NCBI GenBank assembly: GCA_963725415.1 | Contig: CAVRZY010000263.1 | Span: 1 to 52,823, forward strand | Length of the DNA: 52,823 nucleotides | Direction: 5' to 3' | From: CAVRZY01 sp963725415 | GTDB lineage: Bacteria; Acidobacteriota; Terriglobia; Bryobacterales; Bryobacteraceae | In this document: positions 40,332-50,051 of the stretch, piece after piece | How the letters are laid out: each line of letters begins with the position of its first letter | How positions within the stretch are numbered: the stretch's first letter is position 1 | Program-made: the position numbers and the translations under genes | Notes under the pieces: generated by a model | Told to the model about the DNA's origin: nothing | The model's input: the letters and a program-made list of their open reading frames with translations, nothing else | The model's database searches: none

Positions 40332-41105
40332 CTACCGGTTCAGTGCCCACAGGACCCCCTGCGCCAGCAGCCGCTGCACGTTGGGATCATCCTGCGATTT
40401 GCGGTCGTGCCCGAAGACCATGGCAAAGATCCGGCCTTTGCCGAAGGTCTTGGTCCAGACGTGCGGTTCCGGCCCGGTGCGGCCCTCGTAGGCGTTGCAG
40501 GTCCGCAGCAGCAATTCGACAGAGGGATCCCGGCGCTCGACGAAATAGGGCTCGTCGGGGAACTCGAAGCGCGCCGGCAGCCCGCGCGTGATGGGATGGC
40601 CGGGATTGGTGACCTCCACGCACATGGGGCCGTAGCGCGCGTGCTTCAGTACGAAGCCGCCCAGCATCTGGTGGAACTGGGGGAACTTCTGGAAGGCCGC
40701 GAAGGTGCAGTGCAAAGCCACCAGCGGCGTTCCGTTCCGCACCGCATCGAGCAGGCCCTGCTGCTGCTCGGCCGACAGCTCGTCCTGGGCGCAGGTGTTC
40801 ATCATCAACAGACCGAAATCGCGGATTCTTTCCGCGCGCAGCAGCCCCAGGTCCTGGCTGATCACGATATCGAGCGGCGAGGTGTCCTTCAGCCTGGTCT
40901 GGAGGTTTTGCGCCATGGACTGGGGTTCCTTGTCGTAGTCGTGAAAACCGCCCCCCACAAGCAACAGTGTTCTAACCGGCCTGGTCTGGGCGCCGCTGCC
41001 AACTGACAGCGCCAGCAGAACCGCGGCCACGCACACTCGCCAGCGCATGCTCATGGCAGCTTCAACAGCCGCGCCGACCGGCAATTTTCTTCGTGATATG
41101 TTCAT
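40332..41105 (-). CDS. Secreted ThuA-like protein
   Basis: A 257-residue protein with an N-terminal signal region (WRVCVAAVLLALSVGSGAQ) and a ThuA/class I glutamine-amidotransferase-like fold (LLLVGGGFHDYDKEP, LVALHCTFAAFQKFP, VWTKTFGKGRIFAMVFGHD). ThuA proteins are linked to trehalose/disaccharide metabolism through 3-keto-sugars; no specific reaction can be assigned. AGGAG precedes the ATG at 41105. It is 12 bp downstream of the UROD-like gene and likely co-transcribed. Confidence 0.8.
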   Translation of the reverse strand: MNISRRKLPVGAAVEAAMSMRWRVCVAAVLLALSVGSGAQTRPVRTLLLVGGGFHDYDKEPQSMAQNLQTRLKDTSPLDIVISQDLGLLRAERIRDFGLLMMNTCAQDELSAEQQQGLLDAVRNGTPLVALHCTFAAFQKFPQFHQMLGGFVLKHARYGPMCVEVTNPGHPITRGLPARFEFPDEPYFVERRDPSVELLLRTCNAYEGRTGPEPHVWTKTFGKGRIFAMVFGHDRKSQDDPNVQRLLAQGVLWALNR

Positions 41106-41117
41106 GACGCTCCTGAA

Positions 41118-42284
41118 TCAGTTGAGATCGGGAATATCATACTCCCCGAGTTGGAGTGGATACCTGCCGTGCTGGCGCACCAGCTTCACCACGTAGTCGT
41201 AGTTCTCGGGGGAAACGTTGTTGGGAACCGAGTGATCGGACTGGAAGATGTAGCCGCCGCCTTTGGCGGCATTGAGCTTGCGCAGCACGGTCCGCTGGAG
41301 CTCTTCCCTGCTCTGCCCGGCCCAGGCGATCACGTCCATGTTTCCACAGAAGGCGATCCGATGCCCGTAGCGCCGCCGTAGCTCCACGACGTCCAGTCCG
41401 GCTTTAGCCTCCAGCGGATTGTAGGCATCCACGCCAATCTGGATGAAGTCCTCGAAGATGCGGTTCACGTTTCCGCATCCGTGATAGATCACCGGCAGGC
41501 CGTGCTGGTGGCAGAGATCCACAATCGCCTTGACGCCGGGCTTGAACCACTTCCGCCAGTAGCCGGGCGAGAACAGGGCGCCCTTGGTGCAGGCCACGTC
41601 TCCCCAGATCACCATGCCGTCCAGCAGACCGCCGGCGGCCTGGATTCGAGCGCGAGTGATCCCGAACGCAAACTCGTTGATCCGCTCGACAAAGCGCCCG
41701 ATCTCCTCGGGATACAGCCCAATCCACAGCAGGGCTCTTTCCGGACCGAGGATGCGCCACAGGGTCTCGTGACCTTCGCACACGCTGCCGTACACCGCGA
41801 ATTCGGGATGCAGACTCTTCACCGAATCGATCCACGGCGGCGAGTTGCGGACGAAGCCGTCTCCGACGCCGGCGATCTGGTTGTCGCCGGCGCGGAAATA
41901 GCGCCGCTCGTCGCAGGGGTCGTCGAAGCGGAACGCCCGCATCTTCTCGATGGTGTCGGTCTCGAAGTCCAGAAACGCGGGCATCGGCAGATCGAATCTC
42001 TTCCGGATCACGGCTCCGAAACCGGTGCGCACAATCACTTCCTGGTCATTCTGTTTCAGCACGTCGAAGGGCTGGATGTGCGGGTCCAGGTTGGGGATGG
42101 TCACCCGCCAGTCCAGGTCATAGTACCGGTAGATGTCCGCATCCGCCGGAAGACCCAGTTCCCGGCGCCAGCGCTGGAGGAAACTGCCCCAGAAGAAATC
42201 GCTGATGGGAACCCGGTCGGGCTGCTCATGGCGCAGCGTTTTGTTCATGCGATTGAGTTTCGCCAGCCCTCTGGCGGCGCGCAT
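41118..42284 (-). CDS. UROD-family (MtaA/CmuA-like) methyltransferase or decarboxylase
   Basis: A 388-residue TIM-barrel protein of the uroporphyrinogen decarboxylase superfamily. Motifs include LRHEQPDRVPISDFFW, MVIWGDVACTKGALFSPGYWRKW, VIYHGCGNVNRIFEDFIQIGVDAYNPLEAKAGLD and IAFCGNMDVIAW. The HGCGN and CGNMD blocks suit the metal-dependent methyltransferase side of the family rather than haem synthesis. No corrinoid protein is adjacent. It is divergent from the aminotransferase, with only 28 bp between starts. An ATG at 42248 is an alternative start. Confidence 0.75.
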   Translation of the reverse strand: MRAARGLAKLNRMNKTLRHEQPDRVPISDFFWGSFLQRWRRELGLPADADIYRYYDLDWRVTIPNLDPHIQPFDVLKQNDQEVIVRTGFGAVIRKRFDLPMPAFLDFETDTIEKMRAFRFDDPCDERRYFRAGDNQIAGVGDGFVRNSPPWIDSVKSLHPEFAVYGSVCEGHETLWRILGPERALLWIGLYPEEIGRFVERINEFAFGITRARIQAAGGLLDGMVIWGDVACTKGALFSPGYWRKWFKPGVKAIVDLCHQHGLPVIYHGCGNVNRIFEDFIQIGVDAYNPLEAKAGLDVVELRRRYGHRIAFCGNMDVIAWAGQSREELQRTVLRKLNAAKGGGYIFQSDHSVPNNVSPENYDYVVKLVRQHGRYPLQLGEYDIPDLN

Positions 42285-42312
42285 AGGCGCTATTTTAGCG
42301 TACCCTGATACC

Positions 42313-43485
42313 ATGACGCTGTCGTCGCGCCTGGACTGGAATCTGCGCCCCAACCGCCTGGCCCAGCTTCTCGAAAGCCGGCGCCGGGCCGGGGTGGCAG
42401 TCCTGGATCTAACGGAATCCAATCCCACCCGCGCCAGCTTCTCCTACCCCGTCGATGAGATACTGGCGGCCTTCGCCGACCCGCGCTCGCTGCTCTACGA
42501 GCCTGCTCCGGCAGGATTGGCGGCGGCCCGCGAAGCGGTGGCCGCCTACTACGCCTCACGCGGCCAAGTCGTCGAAGCCGAACGCATTCTCCTGACGGCC
42601 AGCACCAGCGAGTCCTACGCCTATCTGTTCAAGCTGCTGGCCGACCCTGGCGCCGAGGTCCTGGTCCCTCGCCCTTCCTATCCGCTGTTCGAGTTCCTGG
42701 CCAGACTGGAGTCGGTGCGTGTCGTGCAGTATCCCCTGGTCTACCACGGCGCCTGGTCAGTGGACACCGAGGCTCTGGCCGGCGCGGTGACCAGCCGCAC
42801 CTGCGCCGTCATCGTCGTCAATCCCAACAATCCTACCGGCTCGTTTCTCAAACGGGACGAATTGGAAGCCTTGGTGGCCCTGTGCGCCGAGCGCGGACTG
42901 GCCATCATCTCCGACGAAGTCTTCGCCGACTACGCCTTCGGACCGGACCCGAGAAGAGTGGCGACGCTCGCGGGCGTGGACGAGGTGCTGACGTTTTCCC
43001 TCAGCGGGCTGTCCAAGATGGCCGGCTTGCCCCAGATGAAGCTGGGCTGGATGGTCATCAGCGGGCCGCCGGCTCAGCGCCACGAAGTCACGGAACGTCT
43101 GGAGCTGATCGCCGACACCTACCTCTCGGTCGCCACGCCGGTGCAGCACGCCTTAGCGGACCTGCTCGCGGCGGGAGCCGCTGTGCAACAACAGATCGCC
43201 GCGCGGTTGCGCGACAACCTGGGCTACCTTCGAGACGCCATGACCGGCGAGCGGCCCTGCCGGCTTCTGCATCTGGAGGGAGGCTGGTACGCCACCCTGC
43301 GCGTCCCGCGCACCCGCAGCGAGGAGGAATGGGCGCTCGAGCTCCTGGCACAGGACCAAGTCCTGGTGCAGCCCGGTTTCTTCTACGACTTCGAATCCGA
43401 AGCCTACCTCGTCCTTAGCCTGCTGACGCCGTCCGAGGCGTTCCGGGAAGGCGTCCGCCGGCTGCTGACGCGAGCCACCTGTTGA
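42313..43485 (+). CDS. Class I/II pyridoxal-phosphate aminotransferase
   Basis: A 390-residue fold-type I aminotransferase. Substrate-arm region LDLTESNPTRASF, PLP phosphate site TASTSESYAYLF, NPNNPTGSF (Asn binding PLP), ISDEVFADYAF (Asp/Tyr), and the Schiff-base lysine in LSGLSKMAGLPQMKLGW. The R-containing C-terminus (FFYDFESEAYLVLSL) matches alanine/aspartate-type enzymes, though the exact amino acid is unclear. The gene is intact. Confidence 0.85.
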   Translation: MTLSSRLDWNLRPNRLAQLLESRRRAGVAVLDLTESNPTRASFSYPVDEILAAFADPRSLLYEPAPAGLAAAREAVAAYYASRGQVVEAERILLTASTSESYAYLFKLLADPGAEVLVPRPSYPLFEFLARLESVRVVQYPLVYHGAWSVDTEALAGAVTSRTCAVIVVNPNNPTGSFLKRDELEALVALCAERGLAIISDEVFADYAFGPDPRRVATLAGVDEVLTFSLSGLSKMAGLPQMKLGWMVISGPPAQRHEVTERLELIADTYLSVATPVQHALADLLAAGAAVQQQIAARLRDNLGYLRDAMTGERPCRLLHLEGGWYATLRVPRTRSEEEWALELLAQDQVLVQPGFFYDFESEAYLVLSLLTPSEAFREGVRRLLTRATC

Positions 43486-43509
43486 CGCCAGCCCGCGTGG
43501 GGTTATATT
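43482..43509 (+). promoter_or_regulatory. Candidate sigma-70 type promoter
   Basis: TTGACG (43482-43487) and TATATT (43504-43509), spaced 16 bases, lie 34 bases before the FAD-oxidoreductase start in the short gap after the aminotransferase gene. Confidence 0.55.
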
Positions 43510-43543
43510 TTTAACCTTCATCCGAATCGAGGCCACCACGACT

Positions 43544-44873
43544 ATGCCGAACAACCTTGCTGTCCATCGCAGAGACTTTCTGGGGATCATGGGCGCGGGC
43601 CTGGCCGCCGCTCAGGGCCGCAGTGCGGTCGGGGCTGACACGGACGTCCTGGTCGCCGGAGGCGGTCCGGCGGGGATTGGGGCGGCCATCGCCGCCGCGA
43701 AGGCCGGGGCCAAGACGTTGCTTCTGGAGCGCCACGCCTTCCTGGGCGGCGTGGCCTCCTACGGCTTGGGCATGACCATCAACCAGATGCGACCGGAAGG
43801 GCGCCCGCGTGGCGCCGTGCATGAACTCCTCATCGAGCGCCTGAAGTCCTACGGCGAGGAAGCCCTTGAGATCGCCGACCACGCTCTGGTCACCAACGTC
43901 GAGTACCTCAAAGTGGCGGTCATGGACGCGCTGGATGCGGCGGGCTGCTGCTACCTGCTGCACGCCCGCGTGGCCGACGCCATCGTGGAAGGCGGGCGCG
44001 TCCGCGGCGTGGTGGTCGCTACCAAGGAAGGCCTCTTGAAGATCCGGGCCAAAGTGGTCGTGGATGCCACCGGCGACGCCGACGTAGCCTACTTCGCCGG
44101 CGCCGAGACCATGAAGGGCCGCGAAGGCGACGGCTTCCTGTCCCCCATGACGCTGAATCTGATCGTCGCCAACGTGGATGTCCCCGCTGCTCTCAAACTC
44201 GCCCGCAACGACGGCGTCAGCCGCCTGCTGGAGAAGGCGCGGCCCAAGTATCCTCTACTGCCCGAGCGGCTCAGCCTGTCGCGGTTCCCGCTGGCCAATG
44301 GTCTCACCATCAATCACGCCGGAACGAAGTTGCGCGGAGTGCTGGATGGCACTCAGCTCATCGACCTCACCGAAGCCGAGCGCTACAGCCGCCGCCAGGC
44401 CATCCAGATCGTTCAGGCTCTGCGCGAATTCGGCGGACCGGCCTTCGCCAAGGTCCAACTGGCGGCCACCGGCCCACAGGTGGGCGTGCGCGAGACCCGT
44501 CGTGTCAGGGGCCTCTACGTCCTGACCGAAGAGGATGCCAAGTCCGGCCCCCGCTTTGAAGACGCCATCGCCTGGCGCAGCGGTTTCCTGGACATCGGCT
44601 ACGTGCGTTTCGAGAAGATGCAGGTGCACGACGTGCCCTACCGTGCGCTCGTGCCGGGGAAAATGGACGGTTTGCTGGTTGCCGGGCGCTGCATCTCCGC
44701 CACCCACGTGGGCGCCTCGGCCGGCAAGAGCATGGGCAACTGCATGGCCACCGGACACGCCGCCGGCCGCGCCGCCGCCCTGTGCGCGGCGAGCTCAAGT
44801 CGACCCCGGAACCTCAAGGTCACCGAGCTGCAAAGCGCTGGCGGGCGACGGCGTGGATCTCCGCCGCGCCTGA
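43544..44873 (+). CDS. Tat-exported FAD-dependent oxidoreductase, one frameshift
   Basis: A protein of about 443 residues. The N-terminus carries a twin-arginine-like signal (HRRDFLGIMGAG, about 8-19) and then an FAD-binding fold, VLVAGGGPAGIGAAIAAAKAGAKTLLLE (about 34-61). The family is the FAD_oxidored group common in Acidobacteriota and Planctomycetes, with VVVDATGDADVAYFAGAE and the closing block GLLVAGRCISATHVGASAGKSMG. Near the end one base appears lost at about 44831; correcting it gives a C-terminus LQKALAGDGVDLRRA with TGA at 44873. The substrate is unknown. Confidence 0.83.
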
Positions 44874-44895
44874 GTTTCGCGCCAAGACGCAAAGG

Positions 44896-45568
44896 TCACG
44901 CCAAGAAGGCCAAGCGCGCGAAACCTCTTACTCGAAACCGGGCCTTCTGGATGTAGTCCAGGCGCGGGAATTGGCGCTCCAGGTAGGCGTTCCCCTGCGT
45001 CTCGATCAACTGCGGGCTGGGGCCGTTGCCGCGCGGCGGGCCGTCGCCGTAGGCGCTGTAGAGCCGGTCCACCACCTCCATGCCGCTGATCACCTGCCCG
45101 AGGGGCGCGAAACCTATCTTGTCCAGCCGCACATTGTCGGCCAGATTGATGAACACCTGGGTGGTCCGAGTGTAGGCCCCGAGGTGGCGAAAGTGACGAG
45201 CCGCGCTTGTTGCTCTGCTGACAGGATCGTCGGCAATAGTCATCCCGCGCCAACGGCTGTCGACGGCTCGACCCGTTGACGCCGAACTGCACCACGAACC
45301 GCGGCACCACCCGGAAGAACCGGGCCTCATCGTAGAAACCGCGCTTCACCAGCAGGTAGAAACGCTCCGCGCCTTCCGGCCCCAGGCCTTGGTTACCTCG
45401 ACGACGAAATCGCCTTTGCTGGTTTCAAATTTCAGCCGATAGATGTCCGGAACAGGCTCCGGCTTGCCTGAGGATTGGGTGGACCCATCCCTTGACGCCG
45501 CAGCCCAGAGAGAACAGCGAACCCAGGAACACAAGAATGAGGAAGTCGAGCAAGTTTTTTTCCGCCAT
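44896..45568 (-). CDS. Lipoprotein cyclophilin-type peptidyl-prolyl isomerase, frame broken
   Basis: A PPIase of about 220 residues. The best start (45568) gives MAEKNLLDFLILVFLGSLFSLGC, split here as signal plus lipobox LFSLGC, so it is a membrane lipoprotein. Later segments in other frames read FETSKGDFVVEVTKAW, RGFYDEARFFRVVPRFVVQFG, YTRTTQVFINLADNVRLDKIGFAPLGQVISGMEVVDRLY and ending LERQFPRLDYIQKARF. These are core cyclophilin motifs, and catalytic FFRVVP is present. At least three one-base breaks occur. It is divergent from the MutS-family gene. Confidence 0.8.
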
Positions 45569-45596
45569 GTGGGTATCATTTTATCAGGGACTGTTT

Positions 45597-47399
45597 ATGA
45601 GCGAAGCCTCGCAGGTCCAGATTCAGGATGCACGACCGAGTACACACGCCGGTGGGAGGCCCGCCGTGCCTGTTCCGCGCGCTATCAGCGCCAGCATATG
45701 CGGCTGGGCAACGCTCGGCTAGCGATCGCTGTTGCGGCCGCCGCCATGGCCTGGTTCGCTTTCTGGCACGGAGCCTTGTCGCCCTGGTGGCTGCTACTGC
45801 CCGGTATCATCTTTGTGGTTCTGGTCTTGGTGCACGCGCGTGTGATCCGCAGGCGGGACTGCGCCAGTCGCCCGCGGCGCTCTATGAAAAGGGACTGGCT
45901 CGCCTGGCAGATCGCTGGGCCGGCGCGGGAGTGTCTGGTGAGCGCTTCCTGGACCGTGCACACCCTTATGCCGAGGACCTGGACCTGTTCGGAAGGGGTT
46001 CCCTGTTCGAGCGCTGTGCACCACGCGCACCCGCACCGGAGAAGAGACCCTGGCCCGCTGGCTCCTGGGGCCGGCCTCGCCCGAGGAGGTTCGCACGCGC
46101 CAGGCCGCCGTGGCCGAACTGCGTCCTCGGCTGGATCTGCGCGAGGAACTGGCCCTGGTGGGAGAGGATCTGCGTTCGGGCATCAGTCCCCAGGCGCTGG
46201 CAGCTTGGAGCGAGGACCTCCCCAGCCTGGCATCGCGCCACGCCCGCATCACGGCGGCGGTGCTCTCCTCTTTGGCTTTGGTTTCCGCTGCGCTGTGGGC
46301 GGTGCTACACCGCCCGGCGCCCTTCCTGGCGGTGGTGCTCGTCATCATGGTATTCTCGCTGCGGCTCAGACCTCGTGTCCAGCGCATCATCCAGCGCATC
46401 GGCGAACCGGCTTACGGGCTGGAGCTGCTGTCTCTTGTCTTGGTGCGCTTCGAGCGCGAGCGGTTCACCAGTTCCAAGCTACTGGAACTCCAGGCCGCTC
46501 TGAACACCGCGGGTTCCCCTCCGTCGCGGCGCATCGCCCATCTGCATCGTCTGATGGAGCTACTGGATTCCAGAGACAATCTGCTGGTGAGGATCATCGG
46601 CCCACCCCTGTTGTGGACCACGCAGGTGGCCCTGGCCATCGAGGCCTGGCGCGAAGCCAACGGCCCGTCGGTCCGGGGCTGGCTGGCCGCGGCCGGCGAA
46701 CTGGAGGCGCTGTCGGCCCTGGCTAACTACGCCTACGAGCACCCCTCGGATCCCTTCCCCGAACTCATCGAGGACGGTGCTTGCTTCGAAGGAGAGGCTC
46801 TGGGCCATCCTCTTCTGCCGCAGTCTCGGTGCGTCTCGAACGACGTGCGTCTGGGCGCCGACCTGTGCGTGCTGGTGGTCAGCGGTTCGAACATGTCCGG
46901 CAAAAGCACCTTGCTTCGAACCGTCGGCATCAATACCGTGCTGGCCATGGCAGGAGCGCCTGTGCGGGCGCGGCAGCTCCGGCTGTCGCCCCTGACTGTG
47001 GGCGCAGCGATCCGCATCCTGGATTCGCTCCAGGACGGCAGCTCCCGCTTCTACGCCGAGATCACACGGCTGCGCCGGCTCCTGGACCTGACCGGGAAAT
47101 CCCCTCCCTTGCTGTTCCTGCTGGACGAGCTGCTGCACGACACTAACTCTCACGACCGCCGCATCGGCGCCGAGGCCTTCGTCCGGGACCTGGTCAAGCG
47201 CGGTTCCATCGGCCTGCTCACCACCCACGACCTAGCGCTGGGCCACATCGCCGAGGTGCTCGCTCCTCGCGGCGCCAACGTGCACTTCGAGGACCACATC
47301 GAGAACGGGAAGCTCACCTTCGACTACCGTCTGCGGCCCGGCATCGTCCGCAAGAGCAACGCCCTGGAACTCATGCGTTCGGTGGGGCTCGAGGTATAG
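45597..47399 (+). CDS. Membrane-anchored MutS-family ATPase, frame broken
   Basis: A protein of about 600 residues. The N-terminal part carries two hydrophobic segments (LAIAVAAAAMAWFAF and WWLLLPGIIFVVLVLVHARV, about 40-80), and another pair occurs in the middle (AVLSSLALVSAALWAVLH and VVLVIMVFSLRLRP). The C-terminal MutS ATPase has Walker A VSGSNMSGKST, LLFLLDELLHDTNSHDR and GLLTTHDLALGHIAE. There is no mismatch-binding domain or Smr domain. It resembles an uncharacterised MutS-like family rather than MutS or MutS2. Three breaks between 45620 and 46020 each look like a lost G. Confidence 0.8.
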
Positions 47400-47407
47400 A
47401 ACTGAGG

Positions 47408-47481
47408 GGTCGCGGTAGGGATGCCGGTTGCCCGGCACCCCCCGCACAGACCCGTGCTGGCGCTGCTAACGCACACGGTTC
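47408..47481 (-). ncRNA. Group II intron domains V and VI
   Basis: Immediately after the maturase stop, reading on the minus strand, a 33-base hairpin (47449-47481) begins GAACCGTGTGCG and closes CACGGGTC, the shape of domain V. It is followed by a second stem (47412-47445), GCGG with GGGGTGCCGG/CCGGCATCCC and CCGC, with an unpaired A near its 3' side as expected for the branch point of domain VI. The usual catalytic AGC of domain V reads AAC here. The intron 3' end would lie within about 10 bases of the MutS-family stop codon. Confidence 0.75.
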
Positions 47482-48979
47482 CTACCTCGGATGCTTGGCG
47501 TAGAAGCGCACATCCGGATACGGGTGCAGGATACAGATCTCTGGCAGCAAGACTCCCAAGCGCTCCTGGAAGCGCGCCCAGGTCCAACGGCTGCGCTGAC
47601 TCCGCCGCCGAAGCTGACGCAGCCACAGACGCAACACGTCTTTCCGAAACGCCCACAGTCGCTCCTCGTTGCCGGGGATGGCATGGTATTGGAAATACCC
47701 GCGAACCACCGACTGCATCCACGCCGCCGTGTCCCCCACCGGCCCGTGCAAACGCCGCCGCAGTTGGCTCCGAATATCTTTGAGCTTGGCGGCCATGCGC
47801 TTACCGATGGTCTTGCGGCGCACCGTGAAATAGCCCGTCTTGTGGCTCGTCCCACAGATGTGAGTGAAACCCAAAAAGCTGAAAGTCTCCGGCTTCCCTT
47901 CCCCACGCTTGCTCCGGCGCTCGGCGGCATAGCGCCCGAACTCGATCAGGCGCGTCTTCTCCGGATGCAGTTCCAGCCCGAACTTCCCCAGCCGTTCCCG
48001 CAACTGCTCCAGGAACCGCTCGGCGTCTTCCCGATGCTGAAACCCCAGCACGACGTCGTCGGCGTAGCGCACGATGATCACATCGCCCGTCGCTCGCTTC
48101 TTCCGCCACTGCTCCACCCAGAGATCGAGTACGTAATGCAGGTAGAGATTGGCAAGCAGCGGCGAAATCACCGACCCTTGCGGCGTCCCTTCCTTGGTCT
48201 CGCTCCACCGGCCCTTGCTCCAGCACGCCCGCCTTCAGCCATTTCTGGATCAGGCGGACCATGCGCTGATCTGCGATCCGATGCTCGACGAACTTGACCA
48301 GCCATTCATGCGACACATTGTCGAAAAATGCCCGGATGTCCAGATCGAGCACCCAGTTCACCTTCTTGCGCACAATCCCGACATACAGCGCATCCAACGC
48401 ATCATGCTGGCTGCGCCCCGGCCGGAACCCATAGGAGAAGCCCAGAAAGTCCTCTTCCCATATCTGGTTGAGAACCGTCCCCACCGCGTGCTGGACGATC
48501 TTGTCCTCCAGCGCCGCGATCCCCAATGGTCGTTGCCGCCCATCGGCTTTCGGGATCCAGACTCTCCGCGACGGTTGCGCTCGATACGCCCCGCGATGGA
48601 TTCGACCGTGCAGGTCCGTCAGCCGGACCTCCAGATCCGGTCCATATTCTTCCCAGGTCACGCCGTCCACTCCCGGCGCCGCCTGCTTCTTCAAGCTGTA
48701 GTAGCTTCGCCGGAGCAGATCGACCGTCACATGGTGCAGCAGGGCAGTGAACCGCAACTTCCCGTCCTTCCTGGCTGCTTCGCGCACACGGTCCAGCCCG
48801 CTTGGCCCGCTTCCCCGGCTCTGGGTCCGGCACGGGTTAGGCTGTTCCGTGTTCTCCTTGGTCAGCGGCCTTCCCTCCACCACCTCCTGCGGCCCTCCCT
48901 GGCCTTCGTTCGGCAGCTTCGTTGGTACTATGCCGCGGTACGACTCCCCGCTGCCGTGCATGTGGGACTTAGAGCTCAT
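47482..48979 (-). CDS. ltrA: Group II intron reverse transcriptase/maturase, one frameshift
   Basis: A protein of about 498 codons. RT motifs: KADGRQRPLGI, LDLDIRAFFDNVSHEWL, GTPQGSVISPLLANLYLHYVLD and the active-site VRYADDVVLGF. The maturase (GIIM) domain follows (FLGFTHICGTS to the C-terminus PYPDVRFYAKHPR). No HNH endonuclease domain is present. One surplus base in the run at 48212-48214 splits the gene between GVLEQG and RWSETKEGTPQG. The start has GGGAGAAGG upstream. The intron RNA 5' part must lie in 48980-49400, but its exact 5' end is unclear. Confidence 0.9.
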
Positions 48980-49341
48980 CGCCTTCTCCCACCGGCCCGC
49001 CTCGCACTGCTCACGGGCGACAACGGGGCCTCCCGGTTCTCGCGCACGGAGTTTCTATGCATGCTCTGGGGTCTCCGACTCCGCAAGGCCGCGACGCACT
49101 CGCGTTAACGCACGCCGCGCTGTTGCCTTCCGGCTGACCTGACACCGTCGGCACCCTGAATTGGCGATTTCGGAGCTCACACTTTCGGGATACCCAGCCT
49201 GCATATGCCCCTCGCCTACGCTTCGAGTGCGGCCTCACGACCGCCCTCGCAAGGTCCGGGGTCAGGATGGTTCGCTACTCCTTTCCTGTACGACTCTTTC
49301 ATTCGCTACTCCATGCCGGTTTATCCCGGCGCTATCCAGGC
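48980..49341 (-). other. Probable 5' part of the group II intron RNA
   Basis: This stretch upstream of the maturase gene carries no credible gene on either strand and is GC-rich with many potential stems, as expected for domains I-III. A GTGCG motif, the usual intron 5' start, occurs at 49362-49358 on the minus strand, but it lies within a repeat also found at 49992, so the boundary is not secure. Confidence 0.45.
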
Positions 49342-49386
49342 CGGGGACCTGCCCCACCGCACTGGCAAGTTGTTGAGGTGGCGCAG
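49342..49386 (+). repeat. 45-bp direct repeat, copy 1
   Basis: CGGGGACCTGCCCCACC, then CACTGGC and TTGAGGTGGCGCAG, recur at 49992-50036 with about five mismatches. The copies bracket the small secreted-protein gene. Confidence 0.7.
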
Positions 49387-49526
49387 ATATTCTTTGACGG
49401 CTTCTGAGGCATGAGCGCCAAAGCTCGCCAAACCTTGCCAACCAGCTCATGGCGAGCCTTTGCGCGTGCTGCCCGCCAGCAGACTGCGTCTATGCTGATG
49501 GCGCAAGACGCCAAAAGGAGAAAGCC

Positions 49527-49961
49527 GTGAGAAACCTTACCTCGAAAACCAGAGTGCTGGTTGCGATCAGCGTTGTCGCTTTACTGTCGGTGACCTCTGC
49601 TTACGCGCAGACCTATGTCATGCGGGCGTACATCCCGTTCCAGTTCCACGCGGGGGGCAAGGTGCTGCCCGCCGGGCAGTACCAAGTGGAAGTCGCCTCG
49701 GACTTCAACAGGATGAGACTCGGTCTGAGGGATGGTAGCGCCAGCCTGTACCTGCCTGCCCATCCCACTCACAGGACAGAGGCTACAGCGCAGCCGGCCA
49801 CGCTCGTGTTCCATAAGTACGGAAACCACCACTTCCTTTGGAAGGTGTTGAATCCCGGTGGGTTGCAGGGATATGAAGTACCCGCGTCGAAGGCTGAACG
49901 CGAGATGGCCAGAGCCCACCCGGCCAGCGAGGTCGCATCCATTGCTGTCGGGTCTAAGTGA
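49527..49961 (+). CDS. Small secreted protein of unknown function
   Basis: A 144-residue protein from a GTG start with AAGGAG six bases upstream. The longer frame upstream has no family-like sequence. Residues 1-25 are a signal peptide ending SAYAQ. The mature part contains PFQFHAGGKVLPAGQYQVEV, LPAHPTHRTEA, and FHKYGNHHFLWKV, a pattern I associate with a beta-rich exported protein family abundant in Acidobacteriota. No catalytic motif is visible. It is flanked by the 45-bp direct repeats. Its function is not known. Confidence 0.75.
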   Translation: MRNLTSKTRVLVAISVVALLSVTSAYAQTYVMRAYIPFQFHAGGKVLPAGQYQVEVASDFNRMRLGLRDGSASLYLPAHPTHRTEATAQPATLVFHKYGNHHFLWKVLNPGGLQGYEVPASKAEREMARAHPASEVASIAVGSK

Positions 49962-49982
49962 CCGGCTGGCCGGCCAGCGTCC

Positions 49983-50049
49983 GGGGCAGGTCGGGGACCT
50001 GCCCCACCACACTGGCGGGCTGTTGAGGTGGCGCAGGTTTCCGGCCTGC
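49983..50049. repeat. Hairpin, 45-bp repeat copy 2 and REP-like stem
   Basis: Three features are packed together: a GGGGCAGGTC/GACCTGCCCC hairpin (49983-50005), the second 45-bp repeat copy (49992-50036), and an inverted GCGCCAC-type stem (50027-50049, GGTGGCGCAGG then CCTGC). They lie between the small secreted-protein gene and the end of cofE and may also end both transcripts. Confidence 0.65.
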
Positions 50050-50051
50050 GC

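Noticed and set aside
49358..49362. GTGCG as the definite intron 5' end
   Set aside because: The surrounding 45-bp sequence recurs at 49992 and shows homology extending past this point, so it cannot be an intron/exon boundary with confidence.
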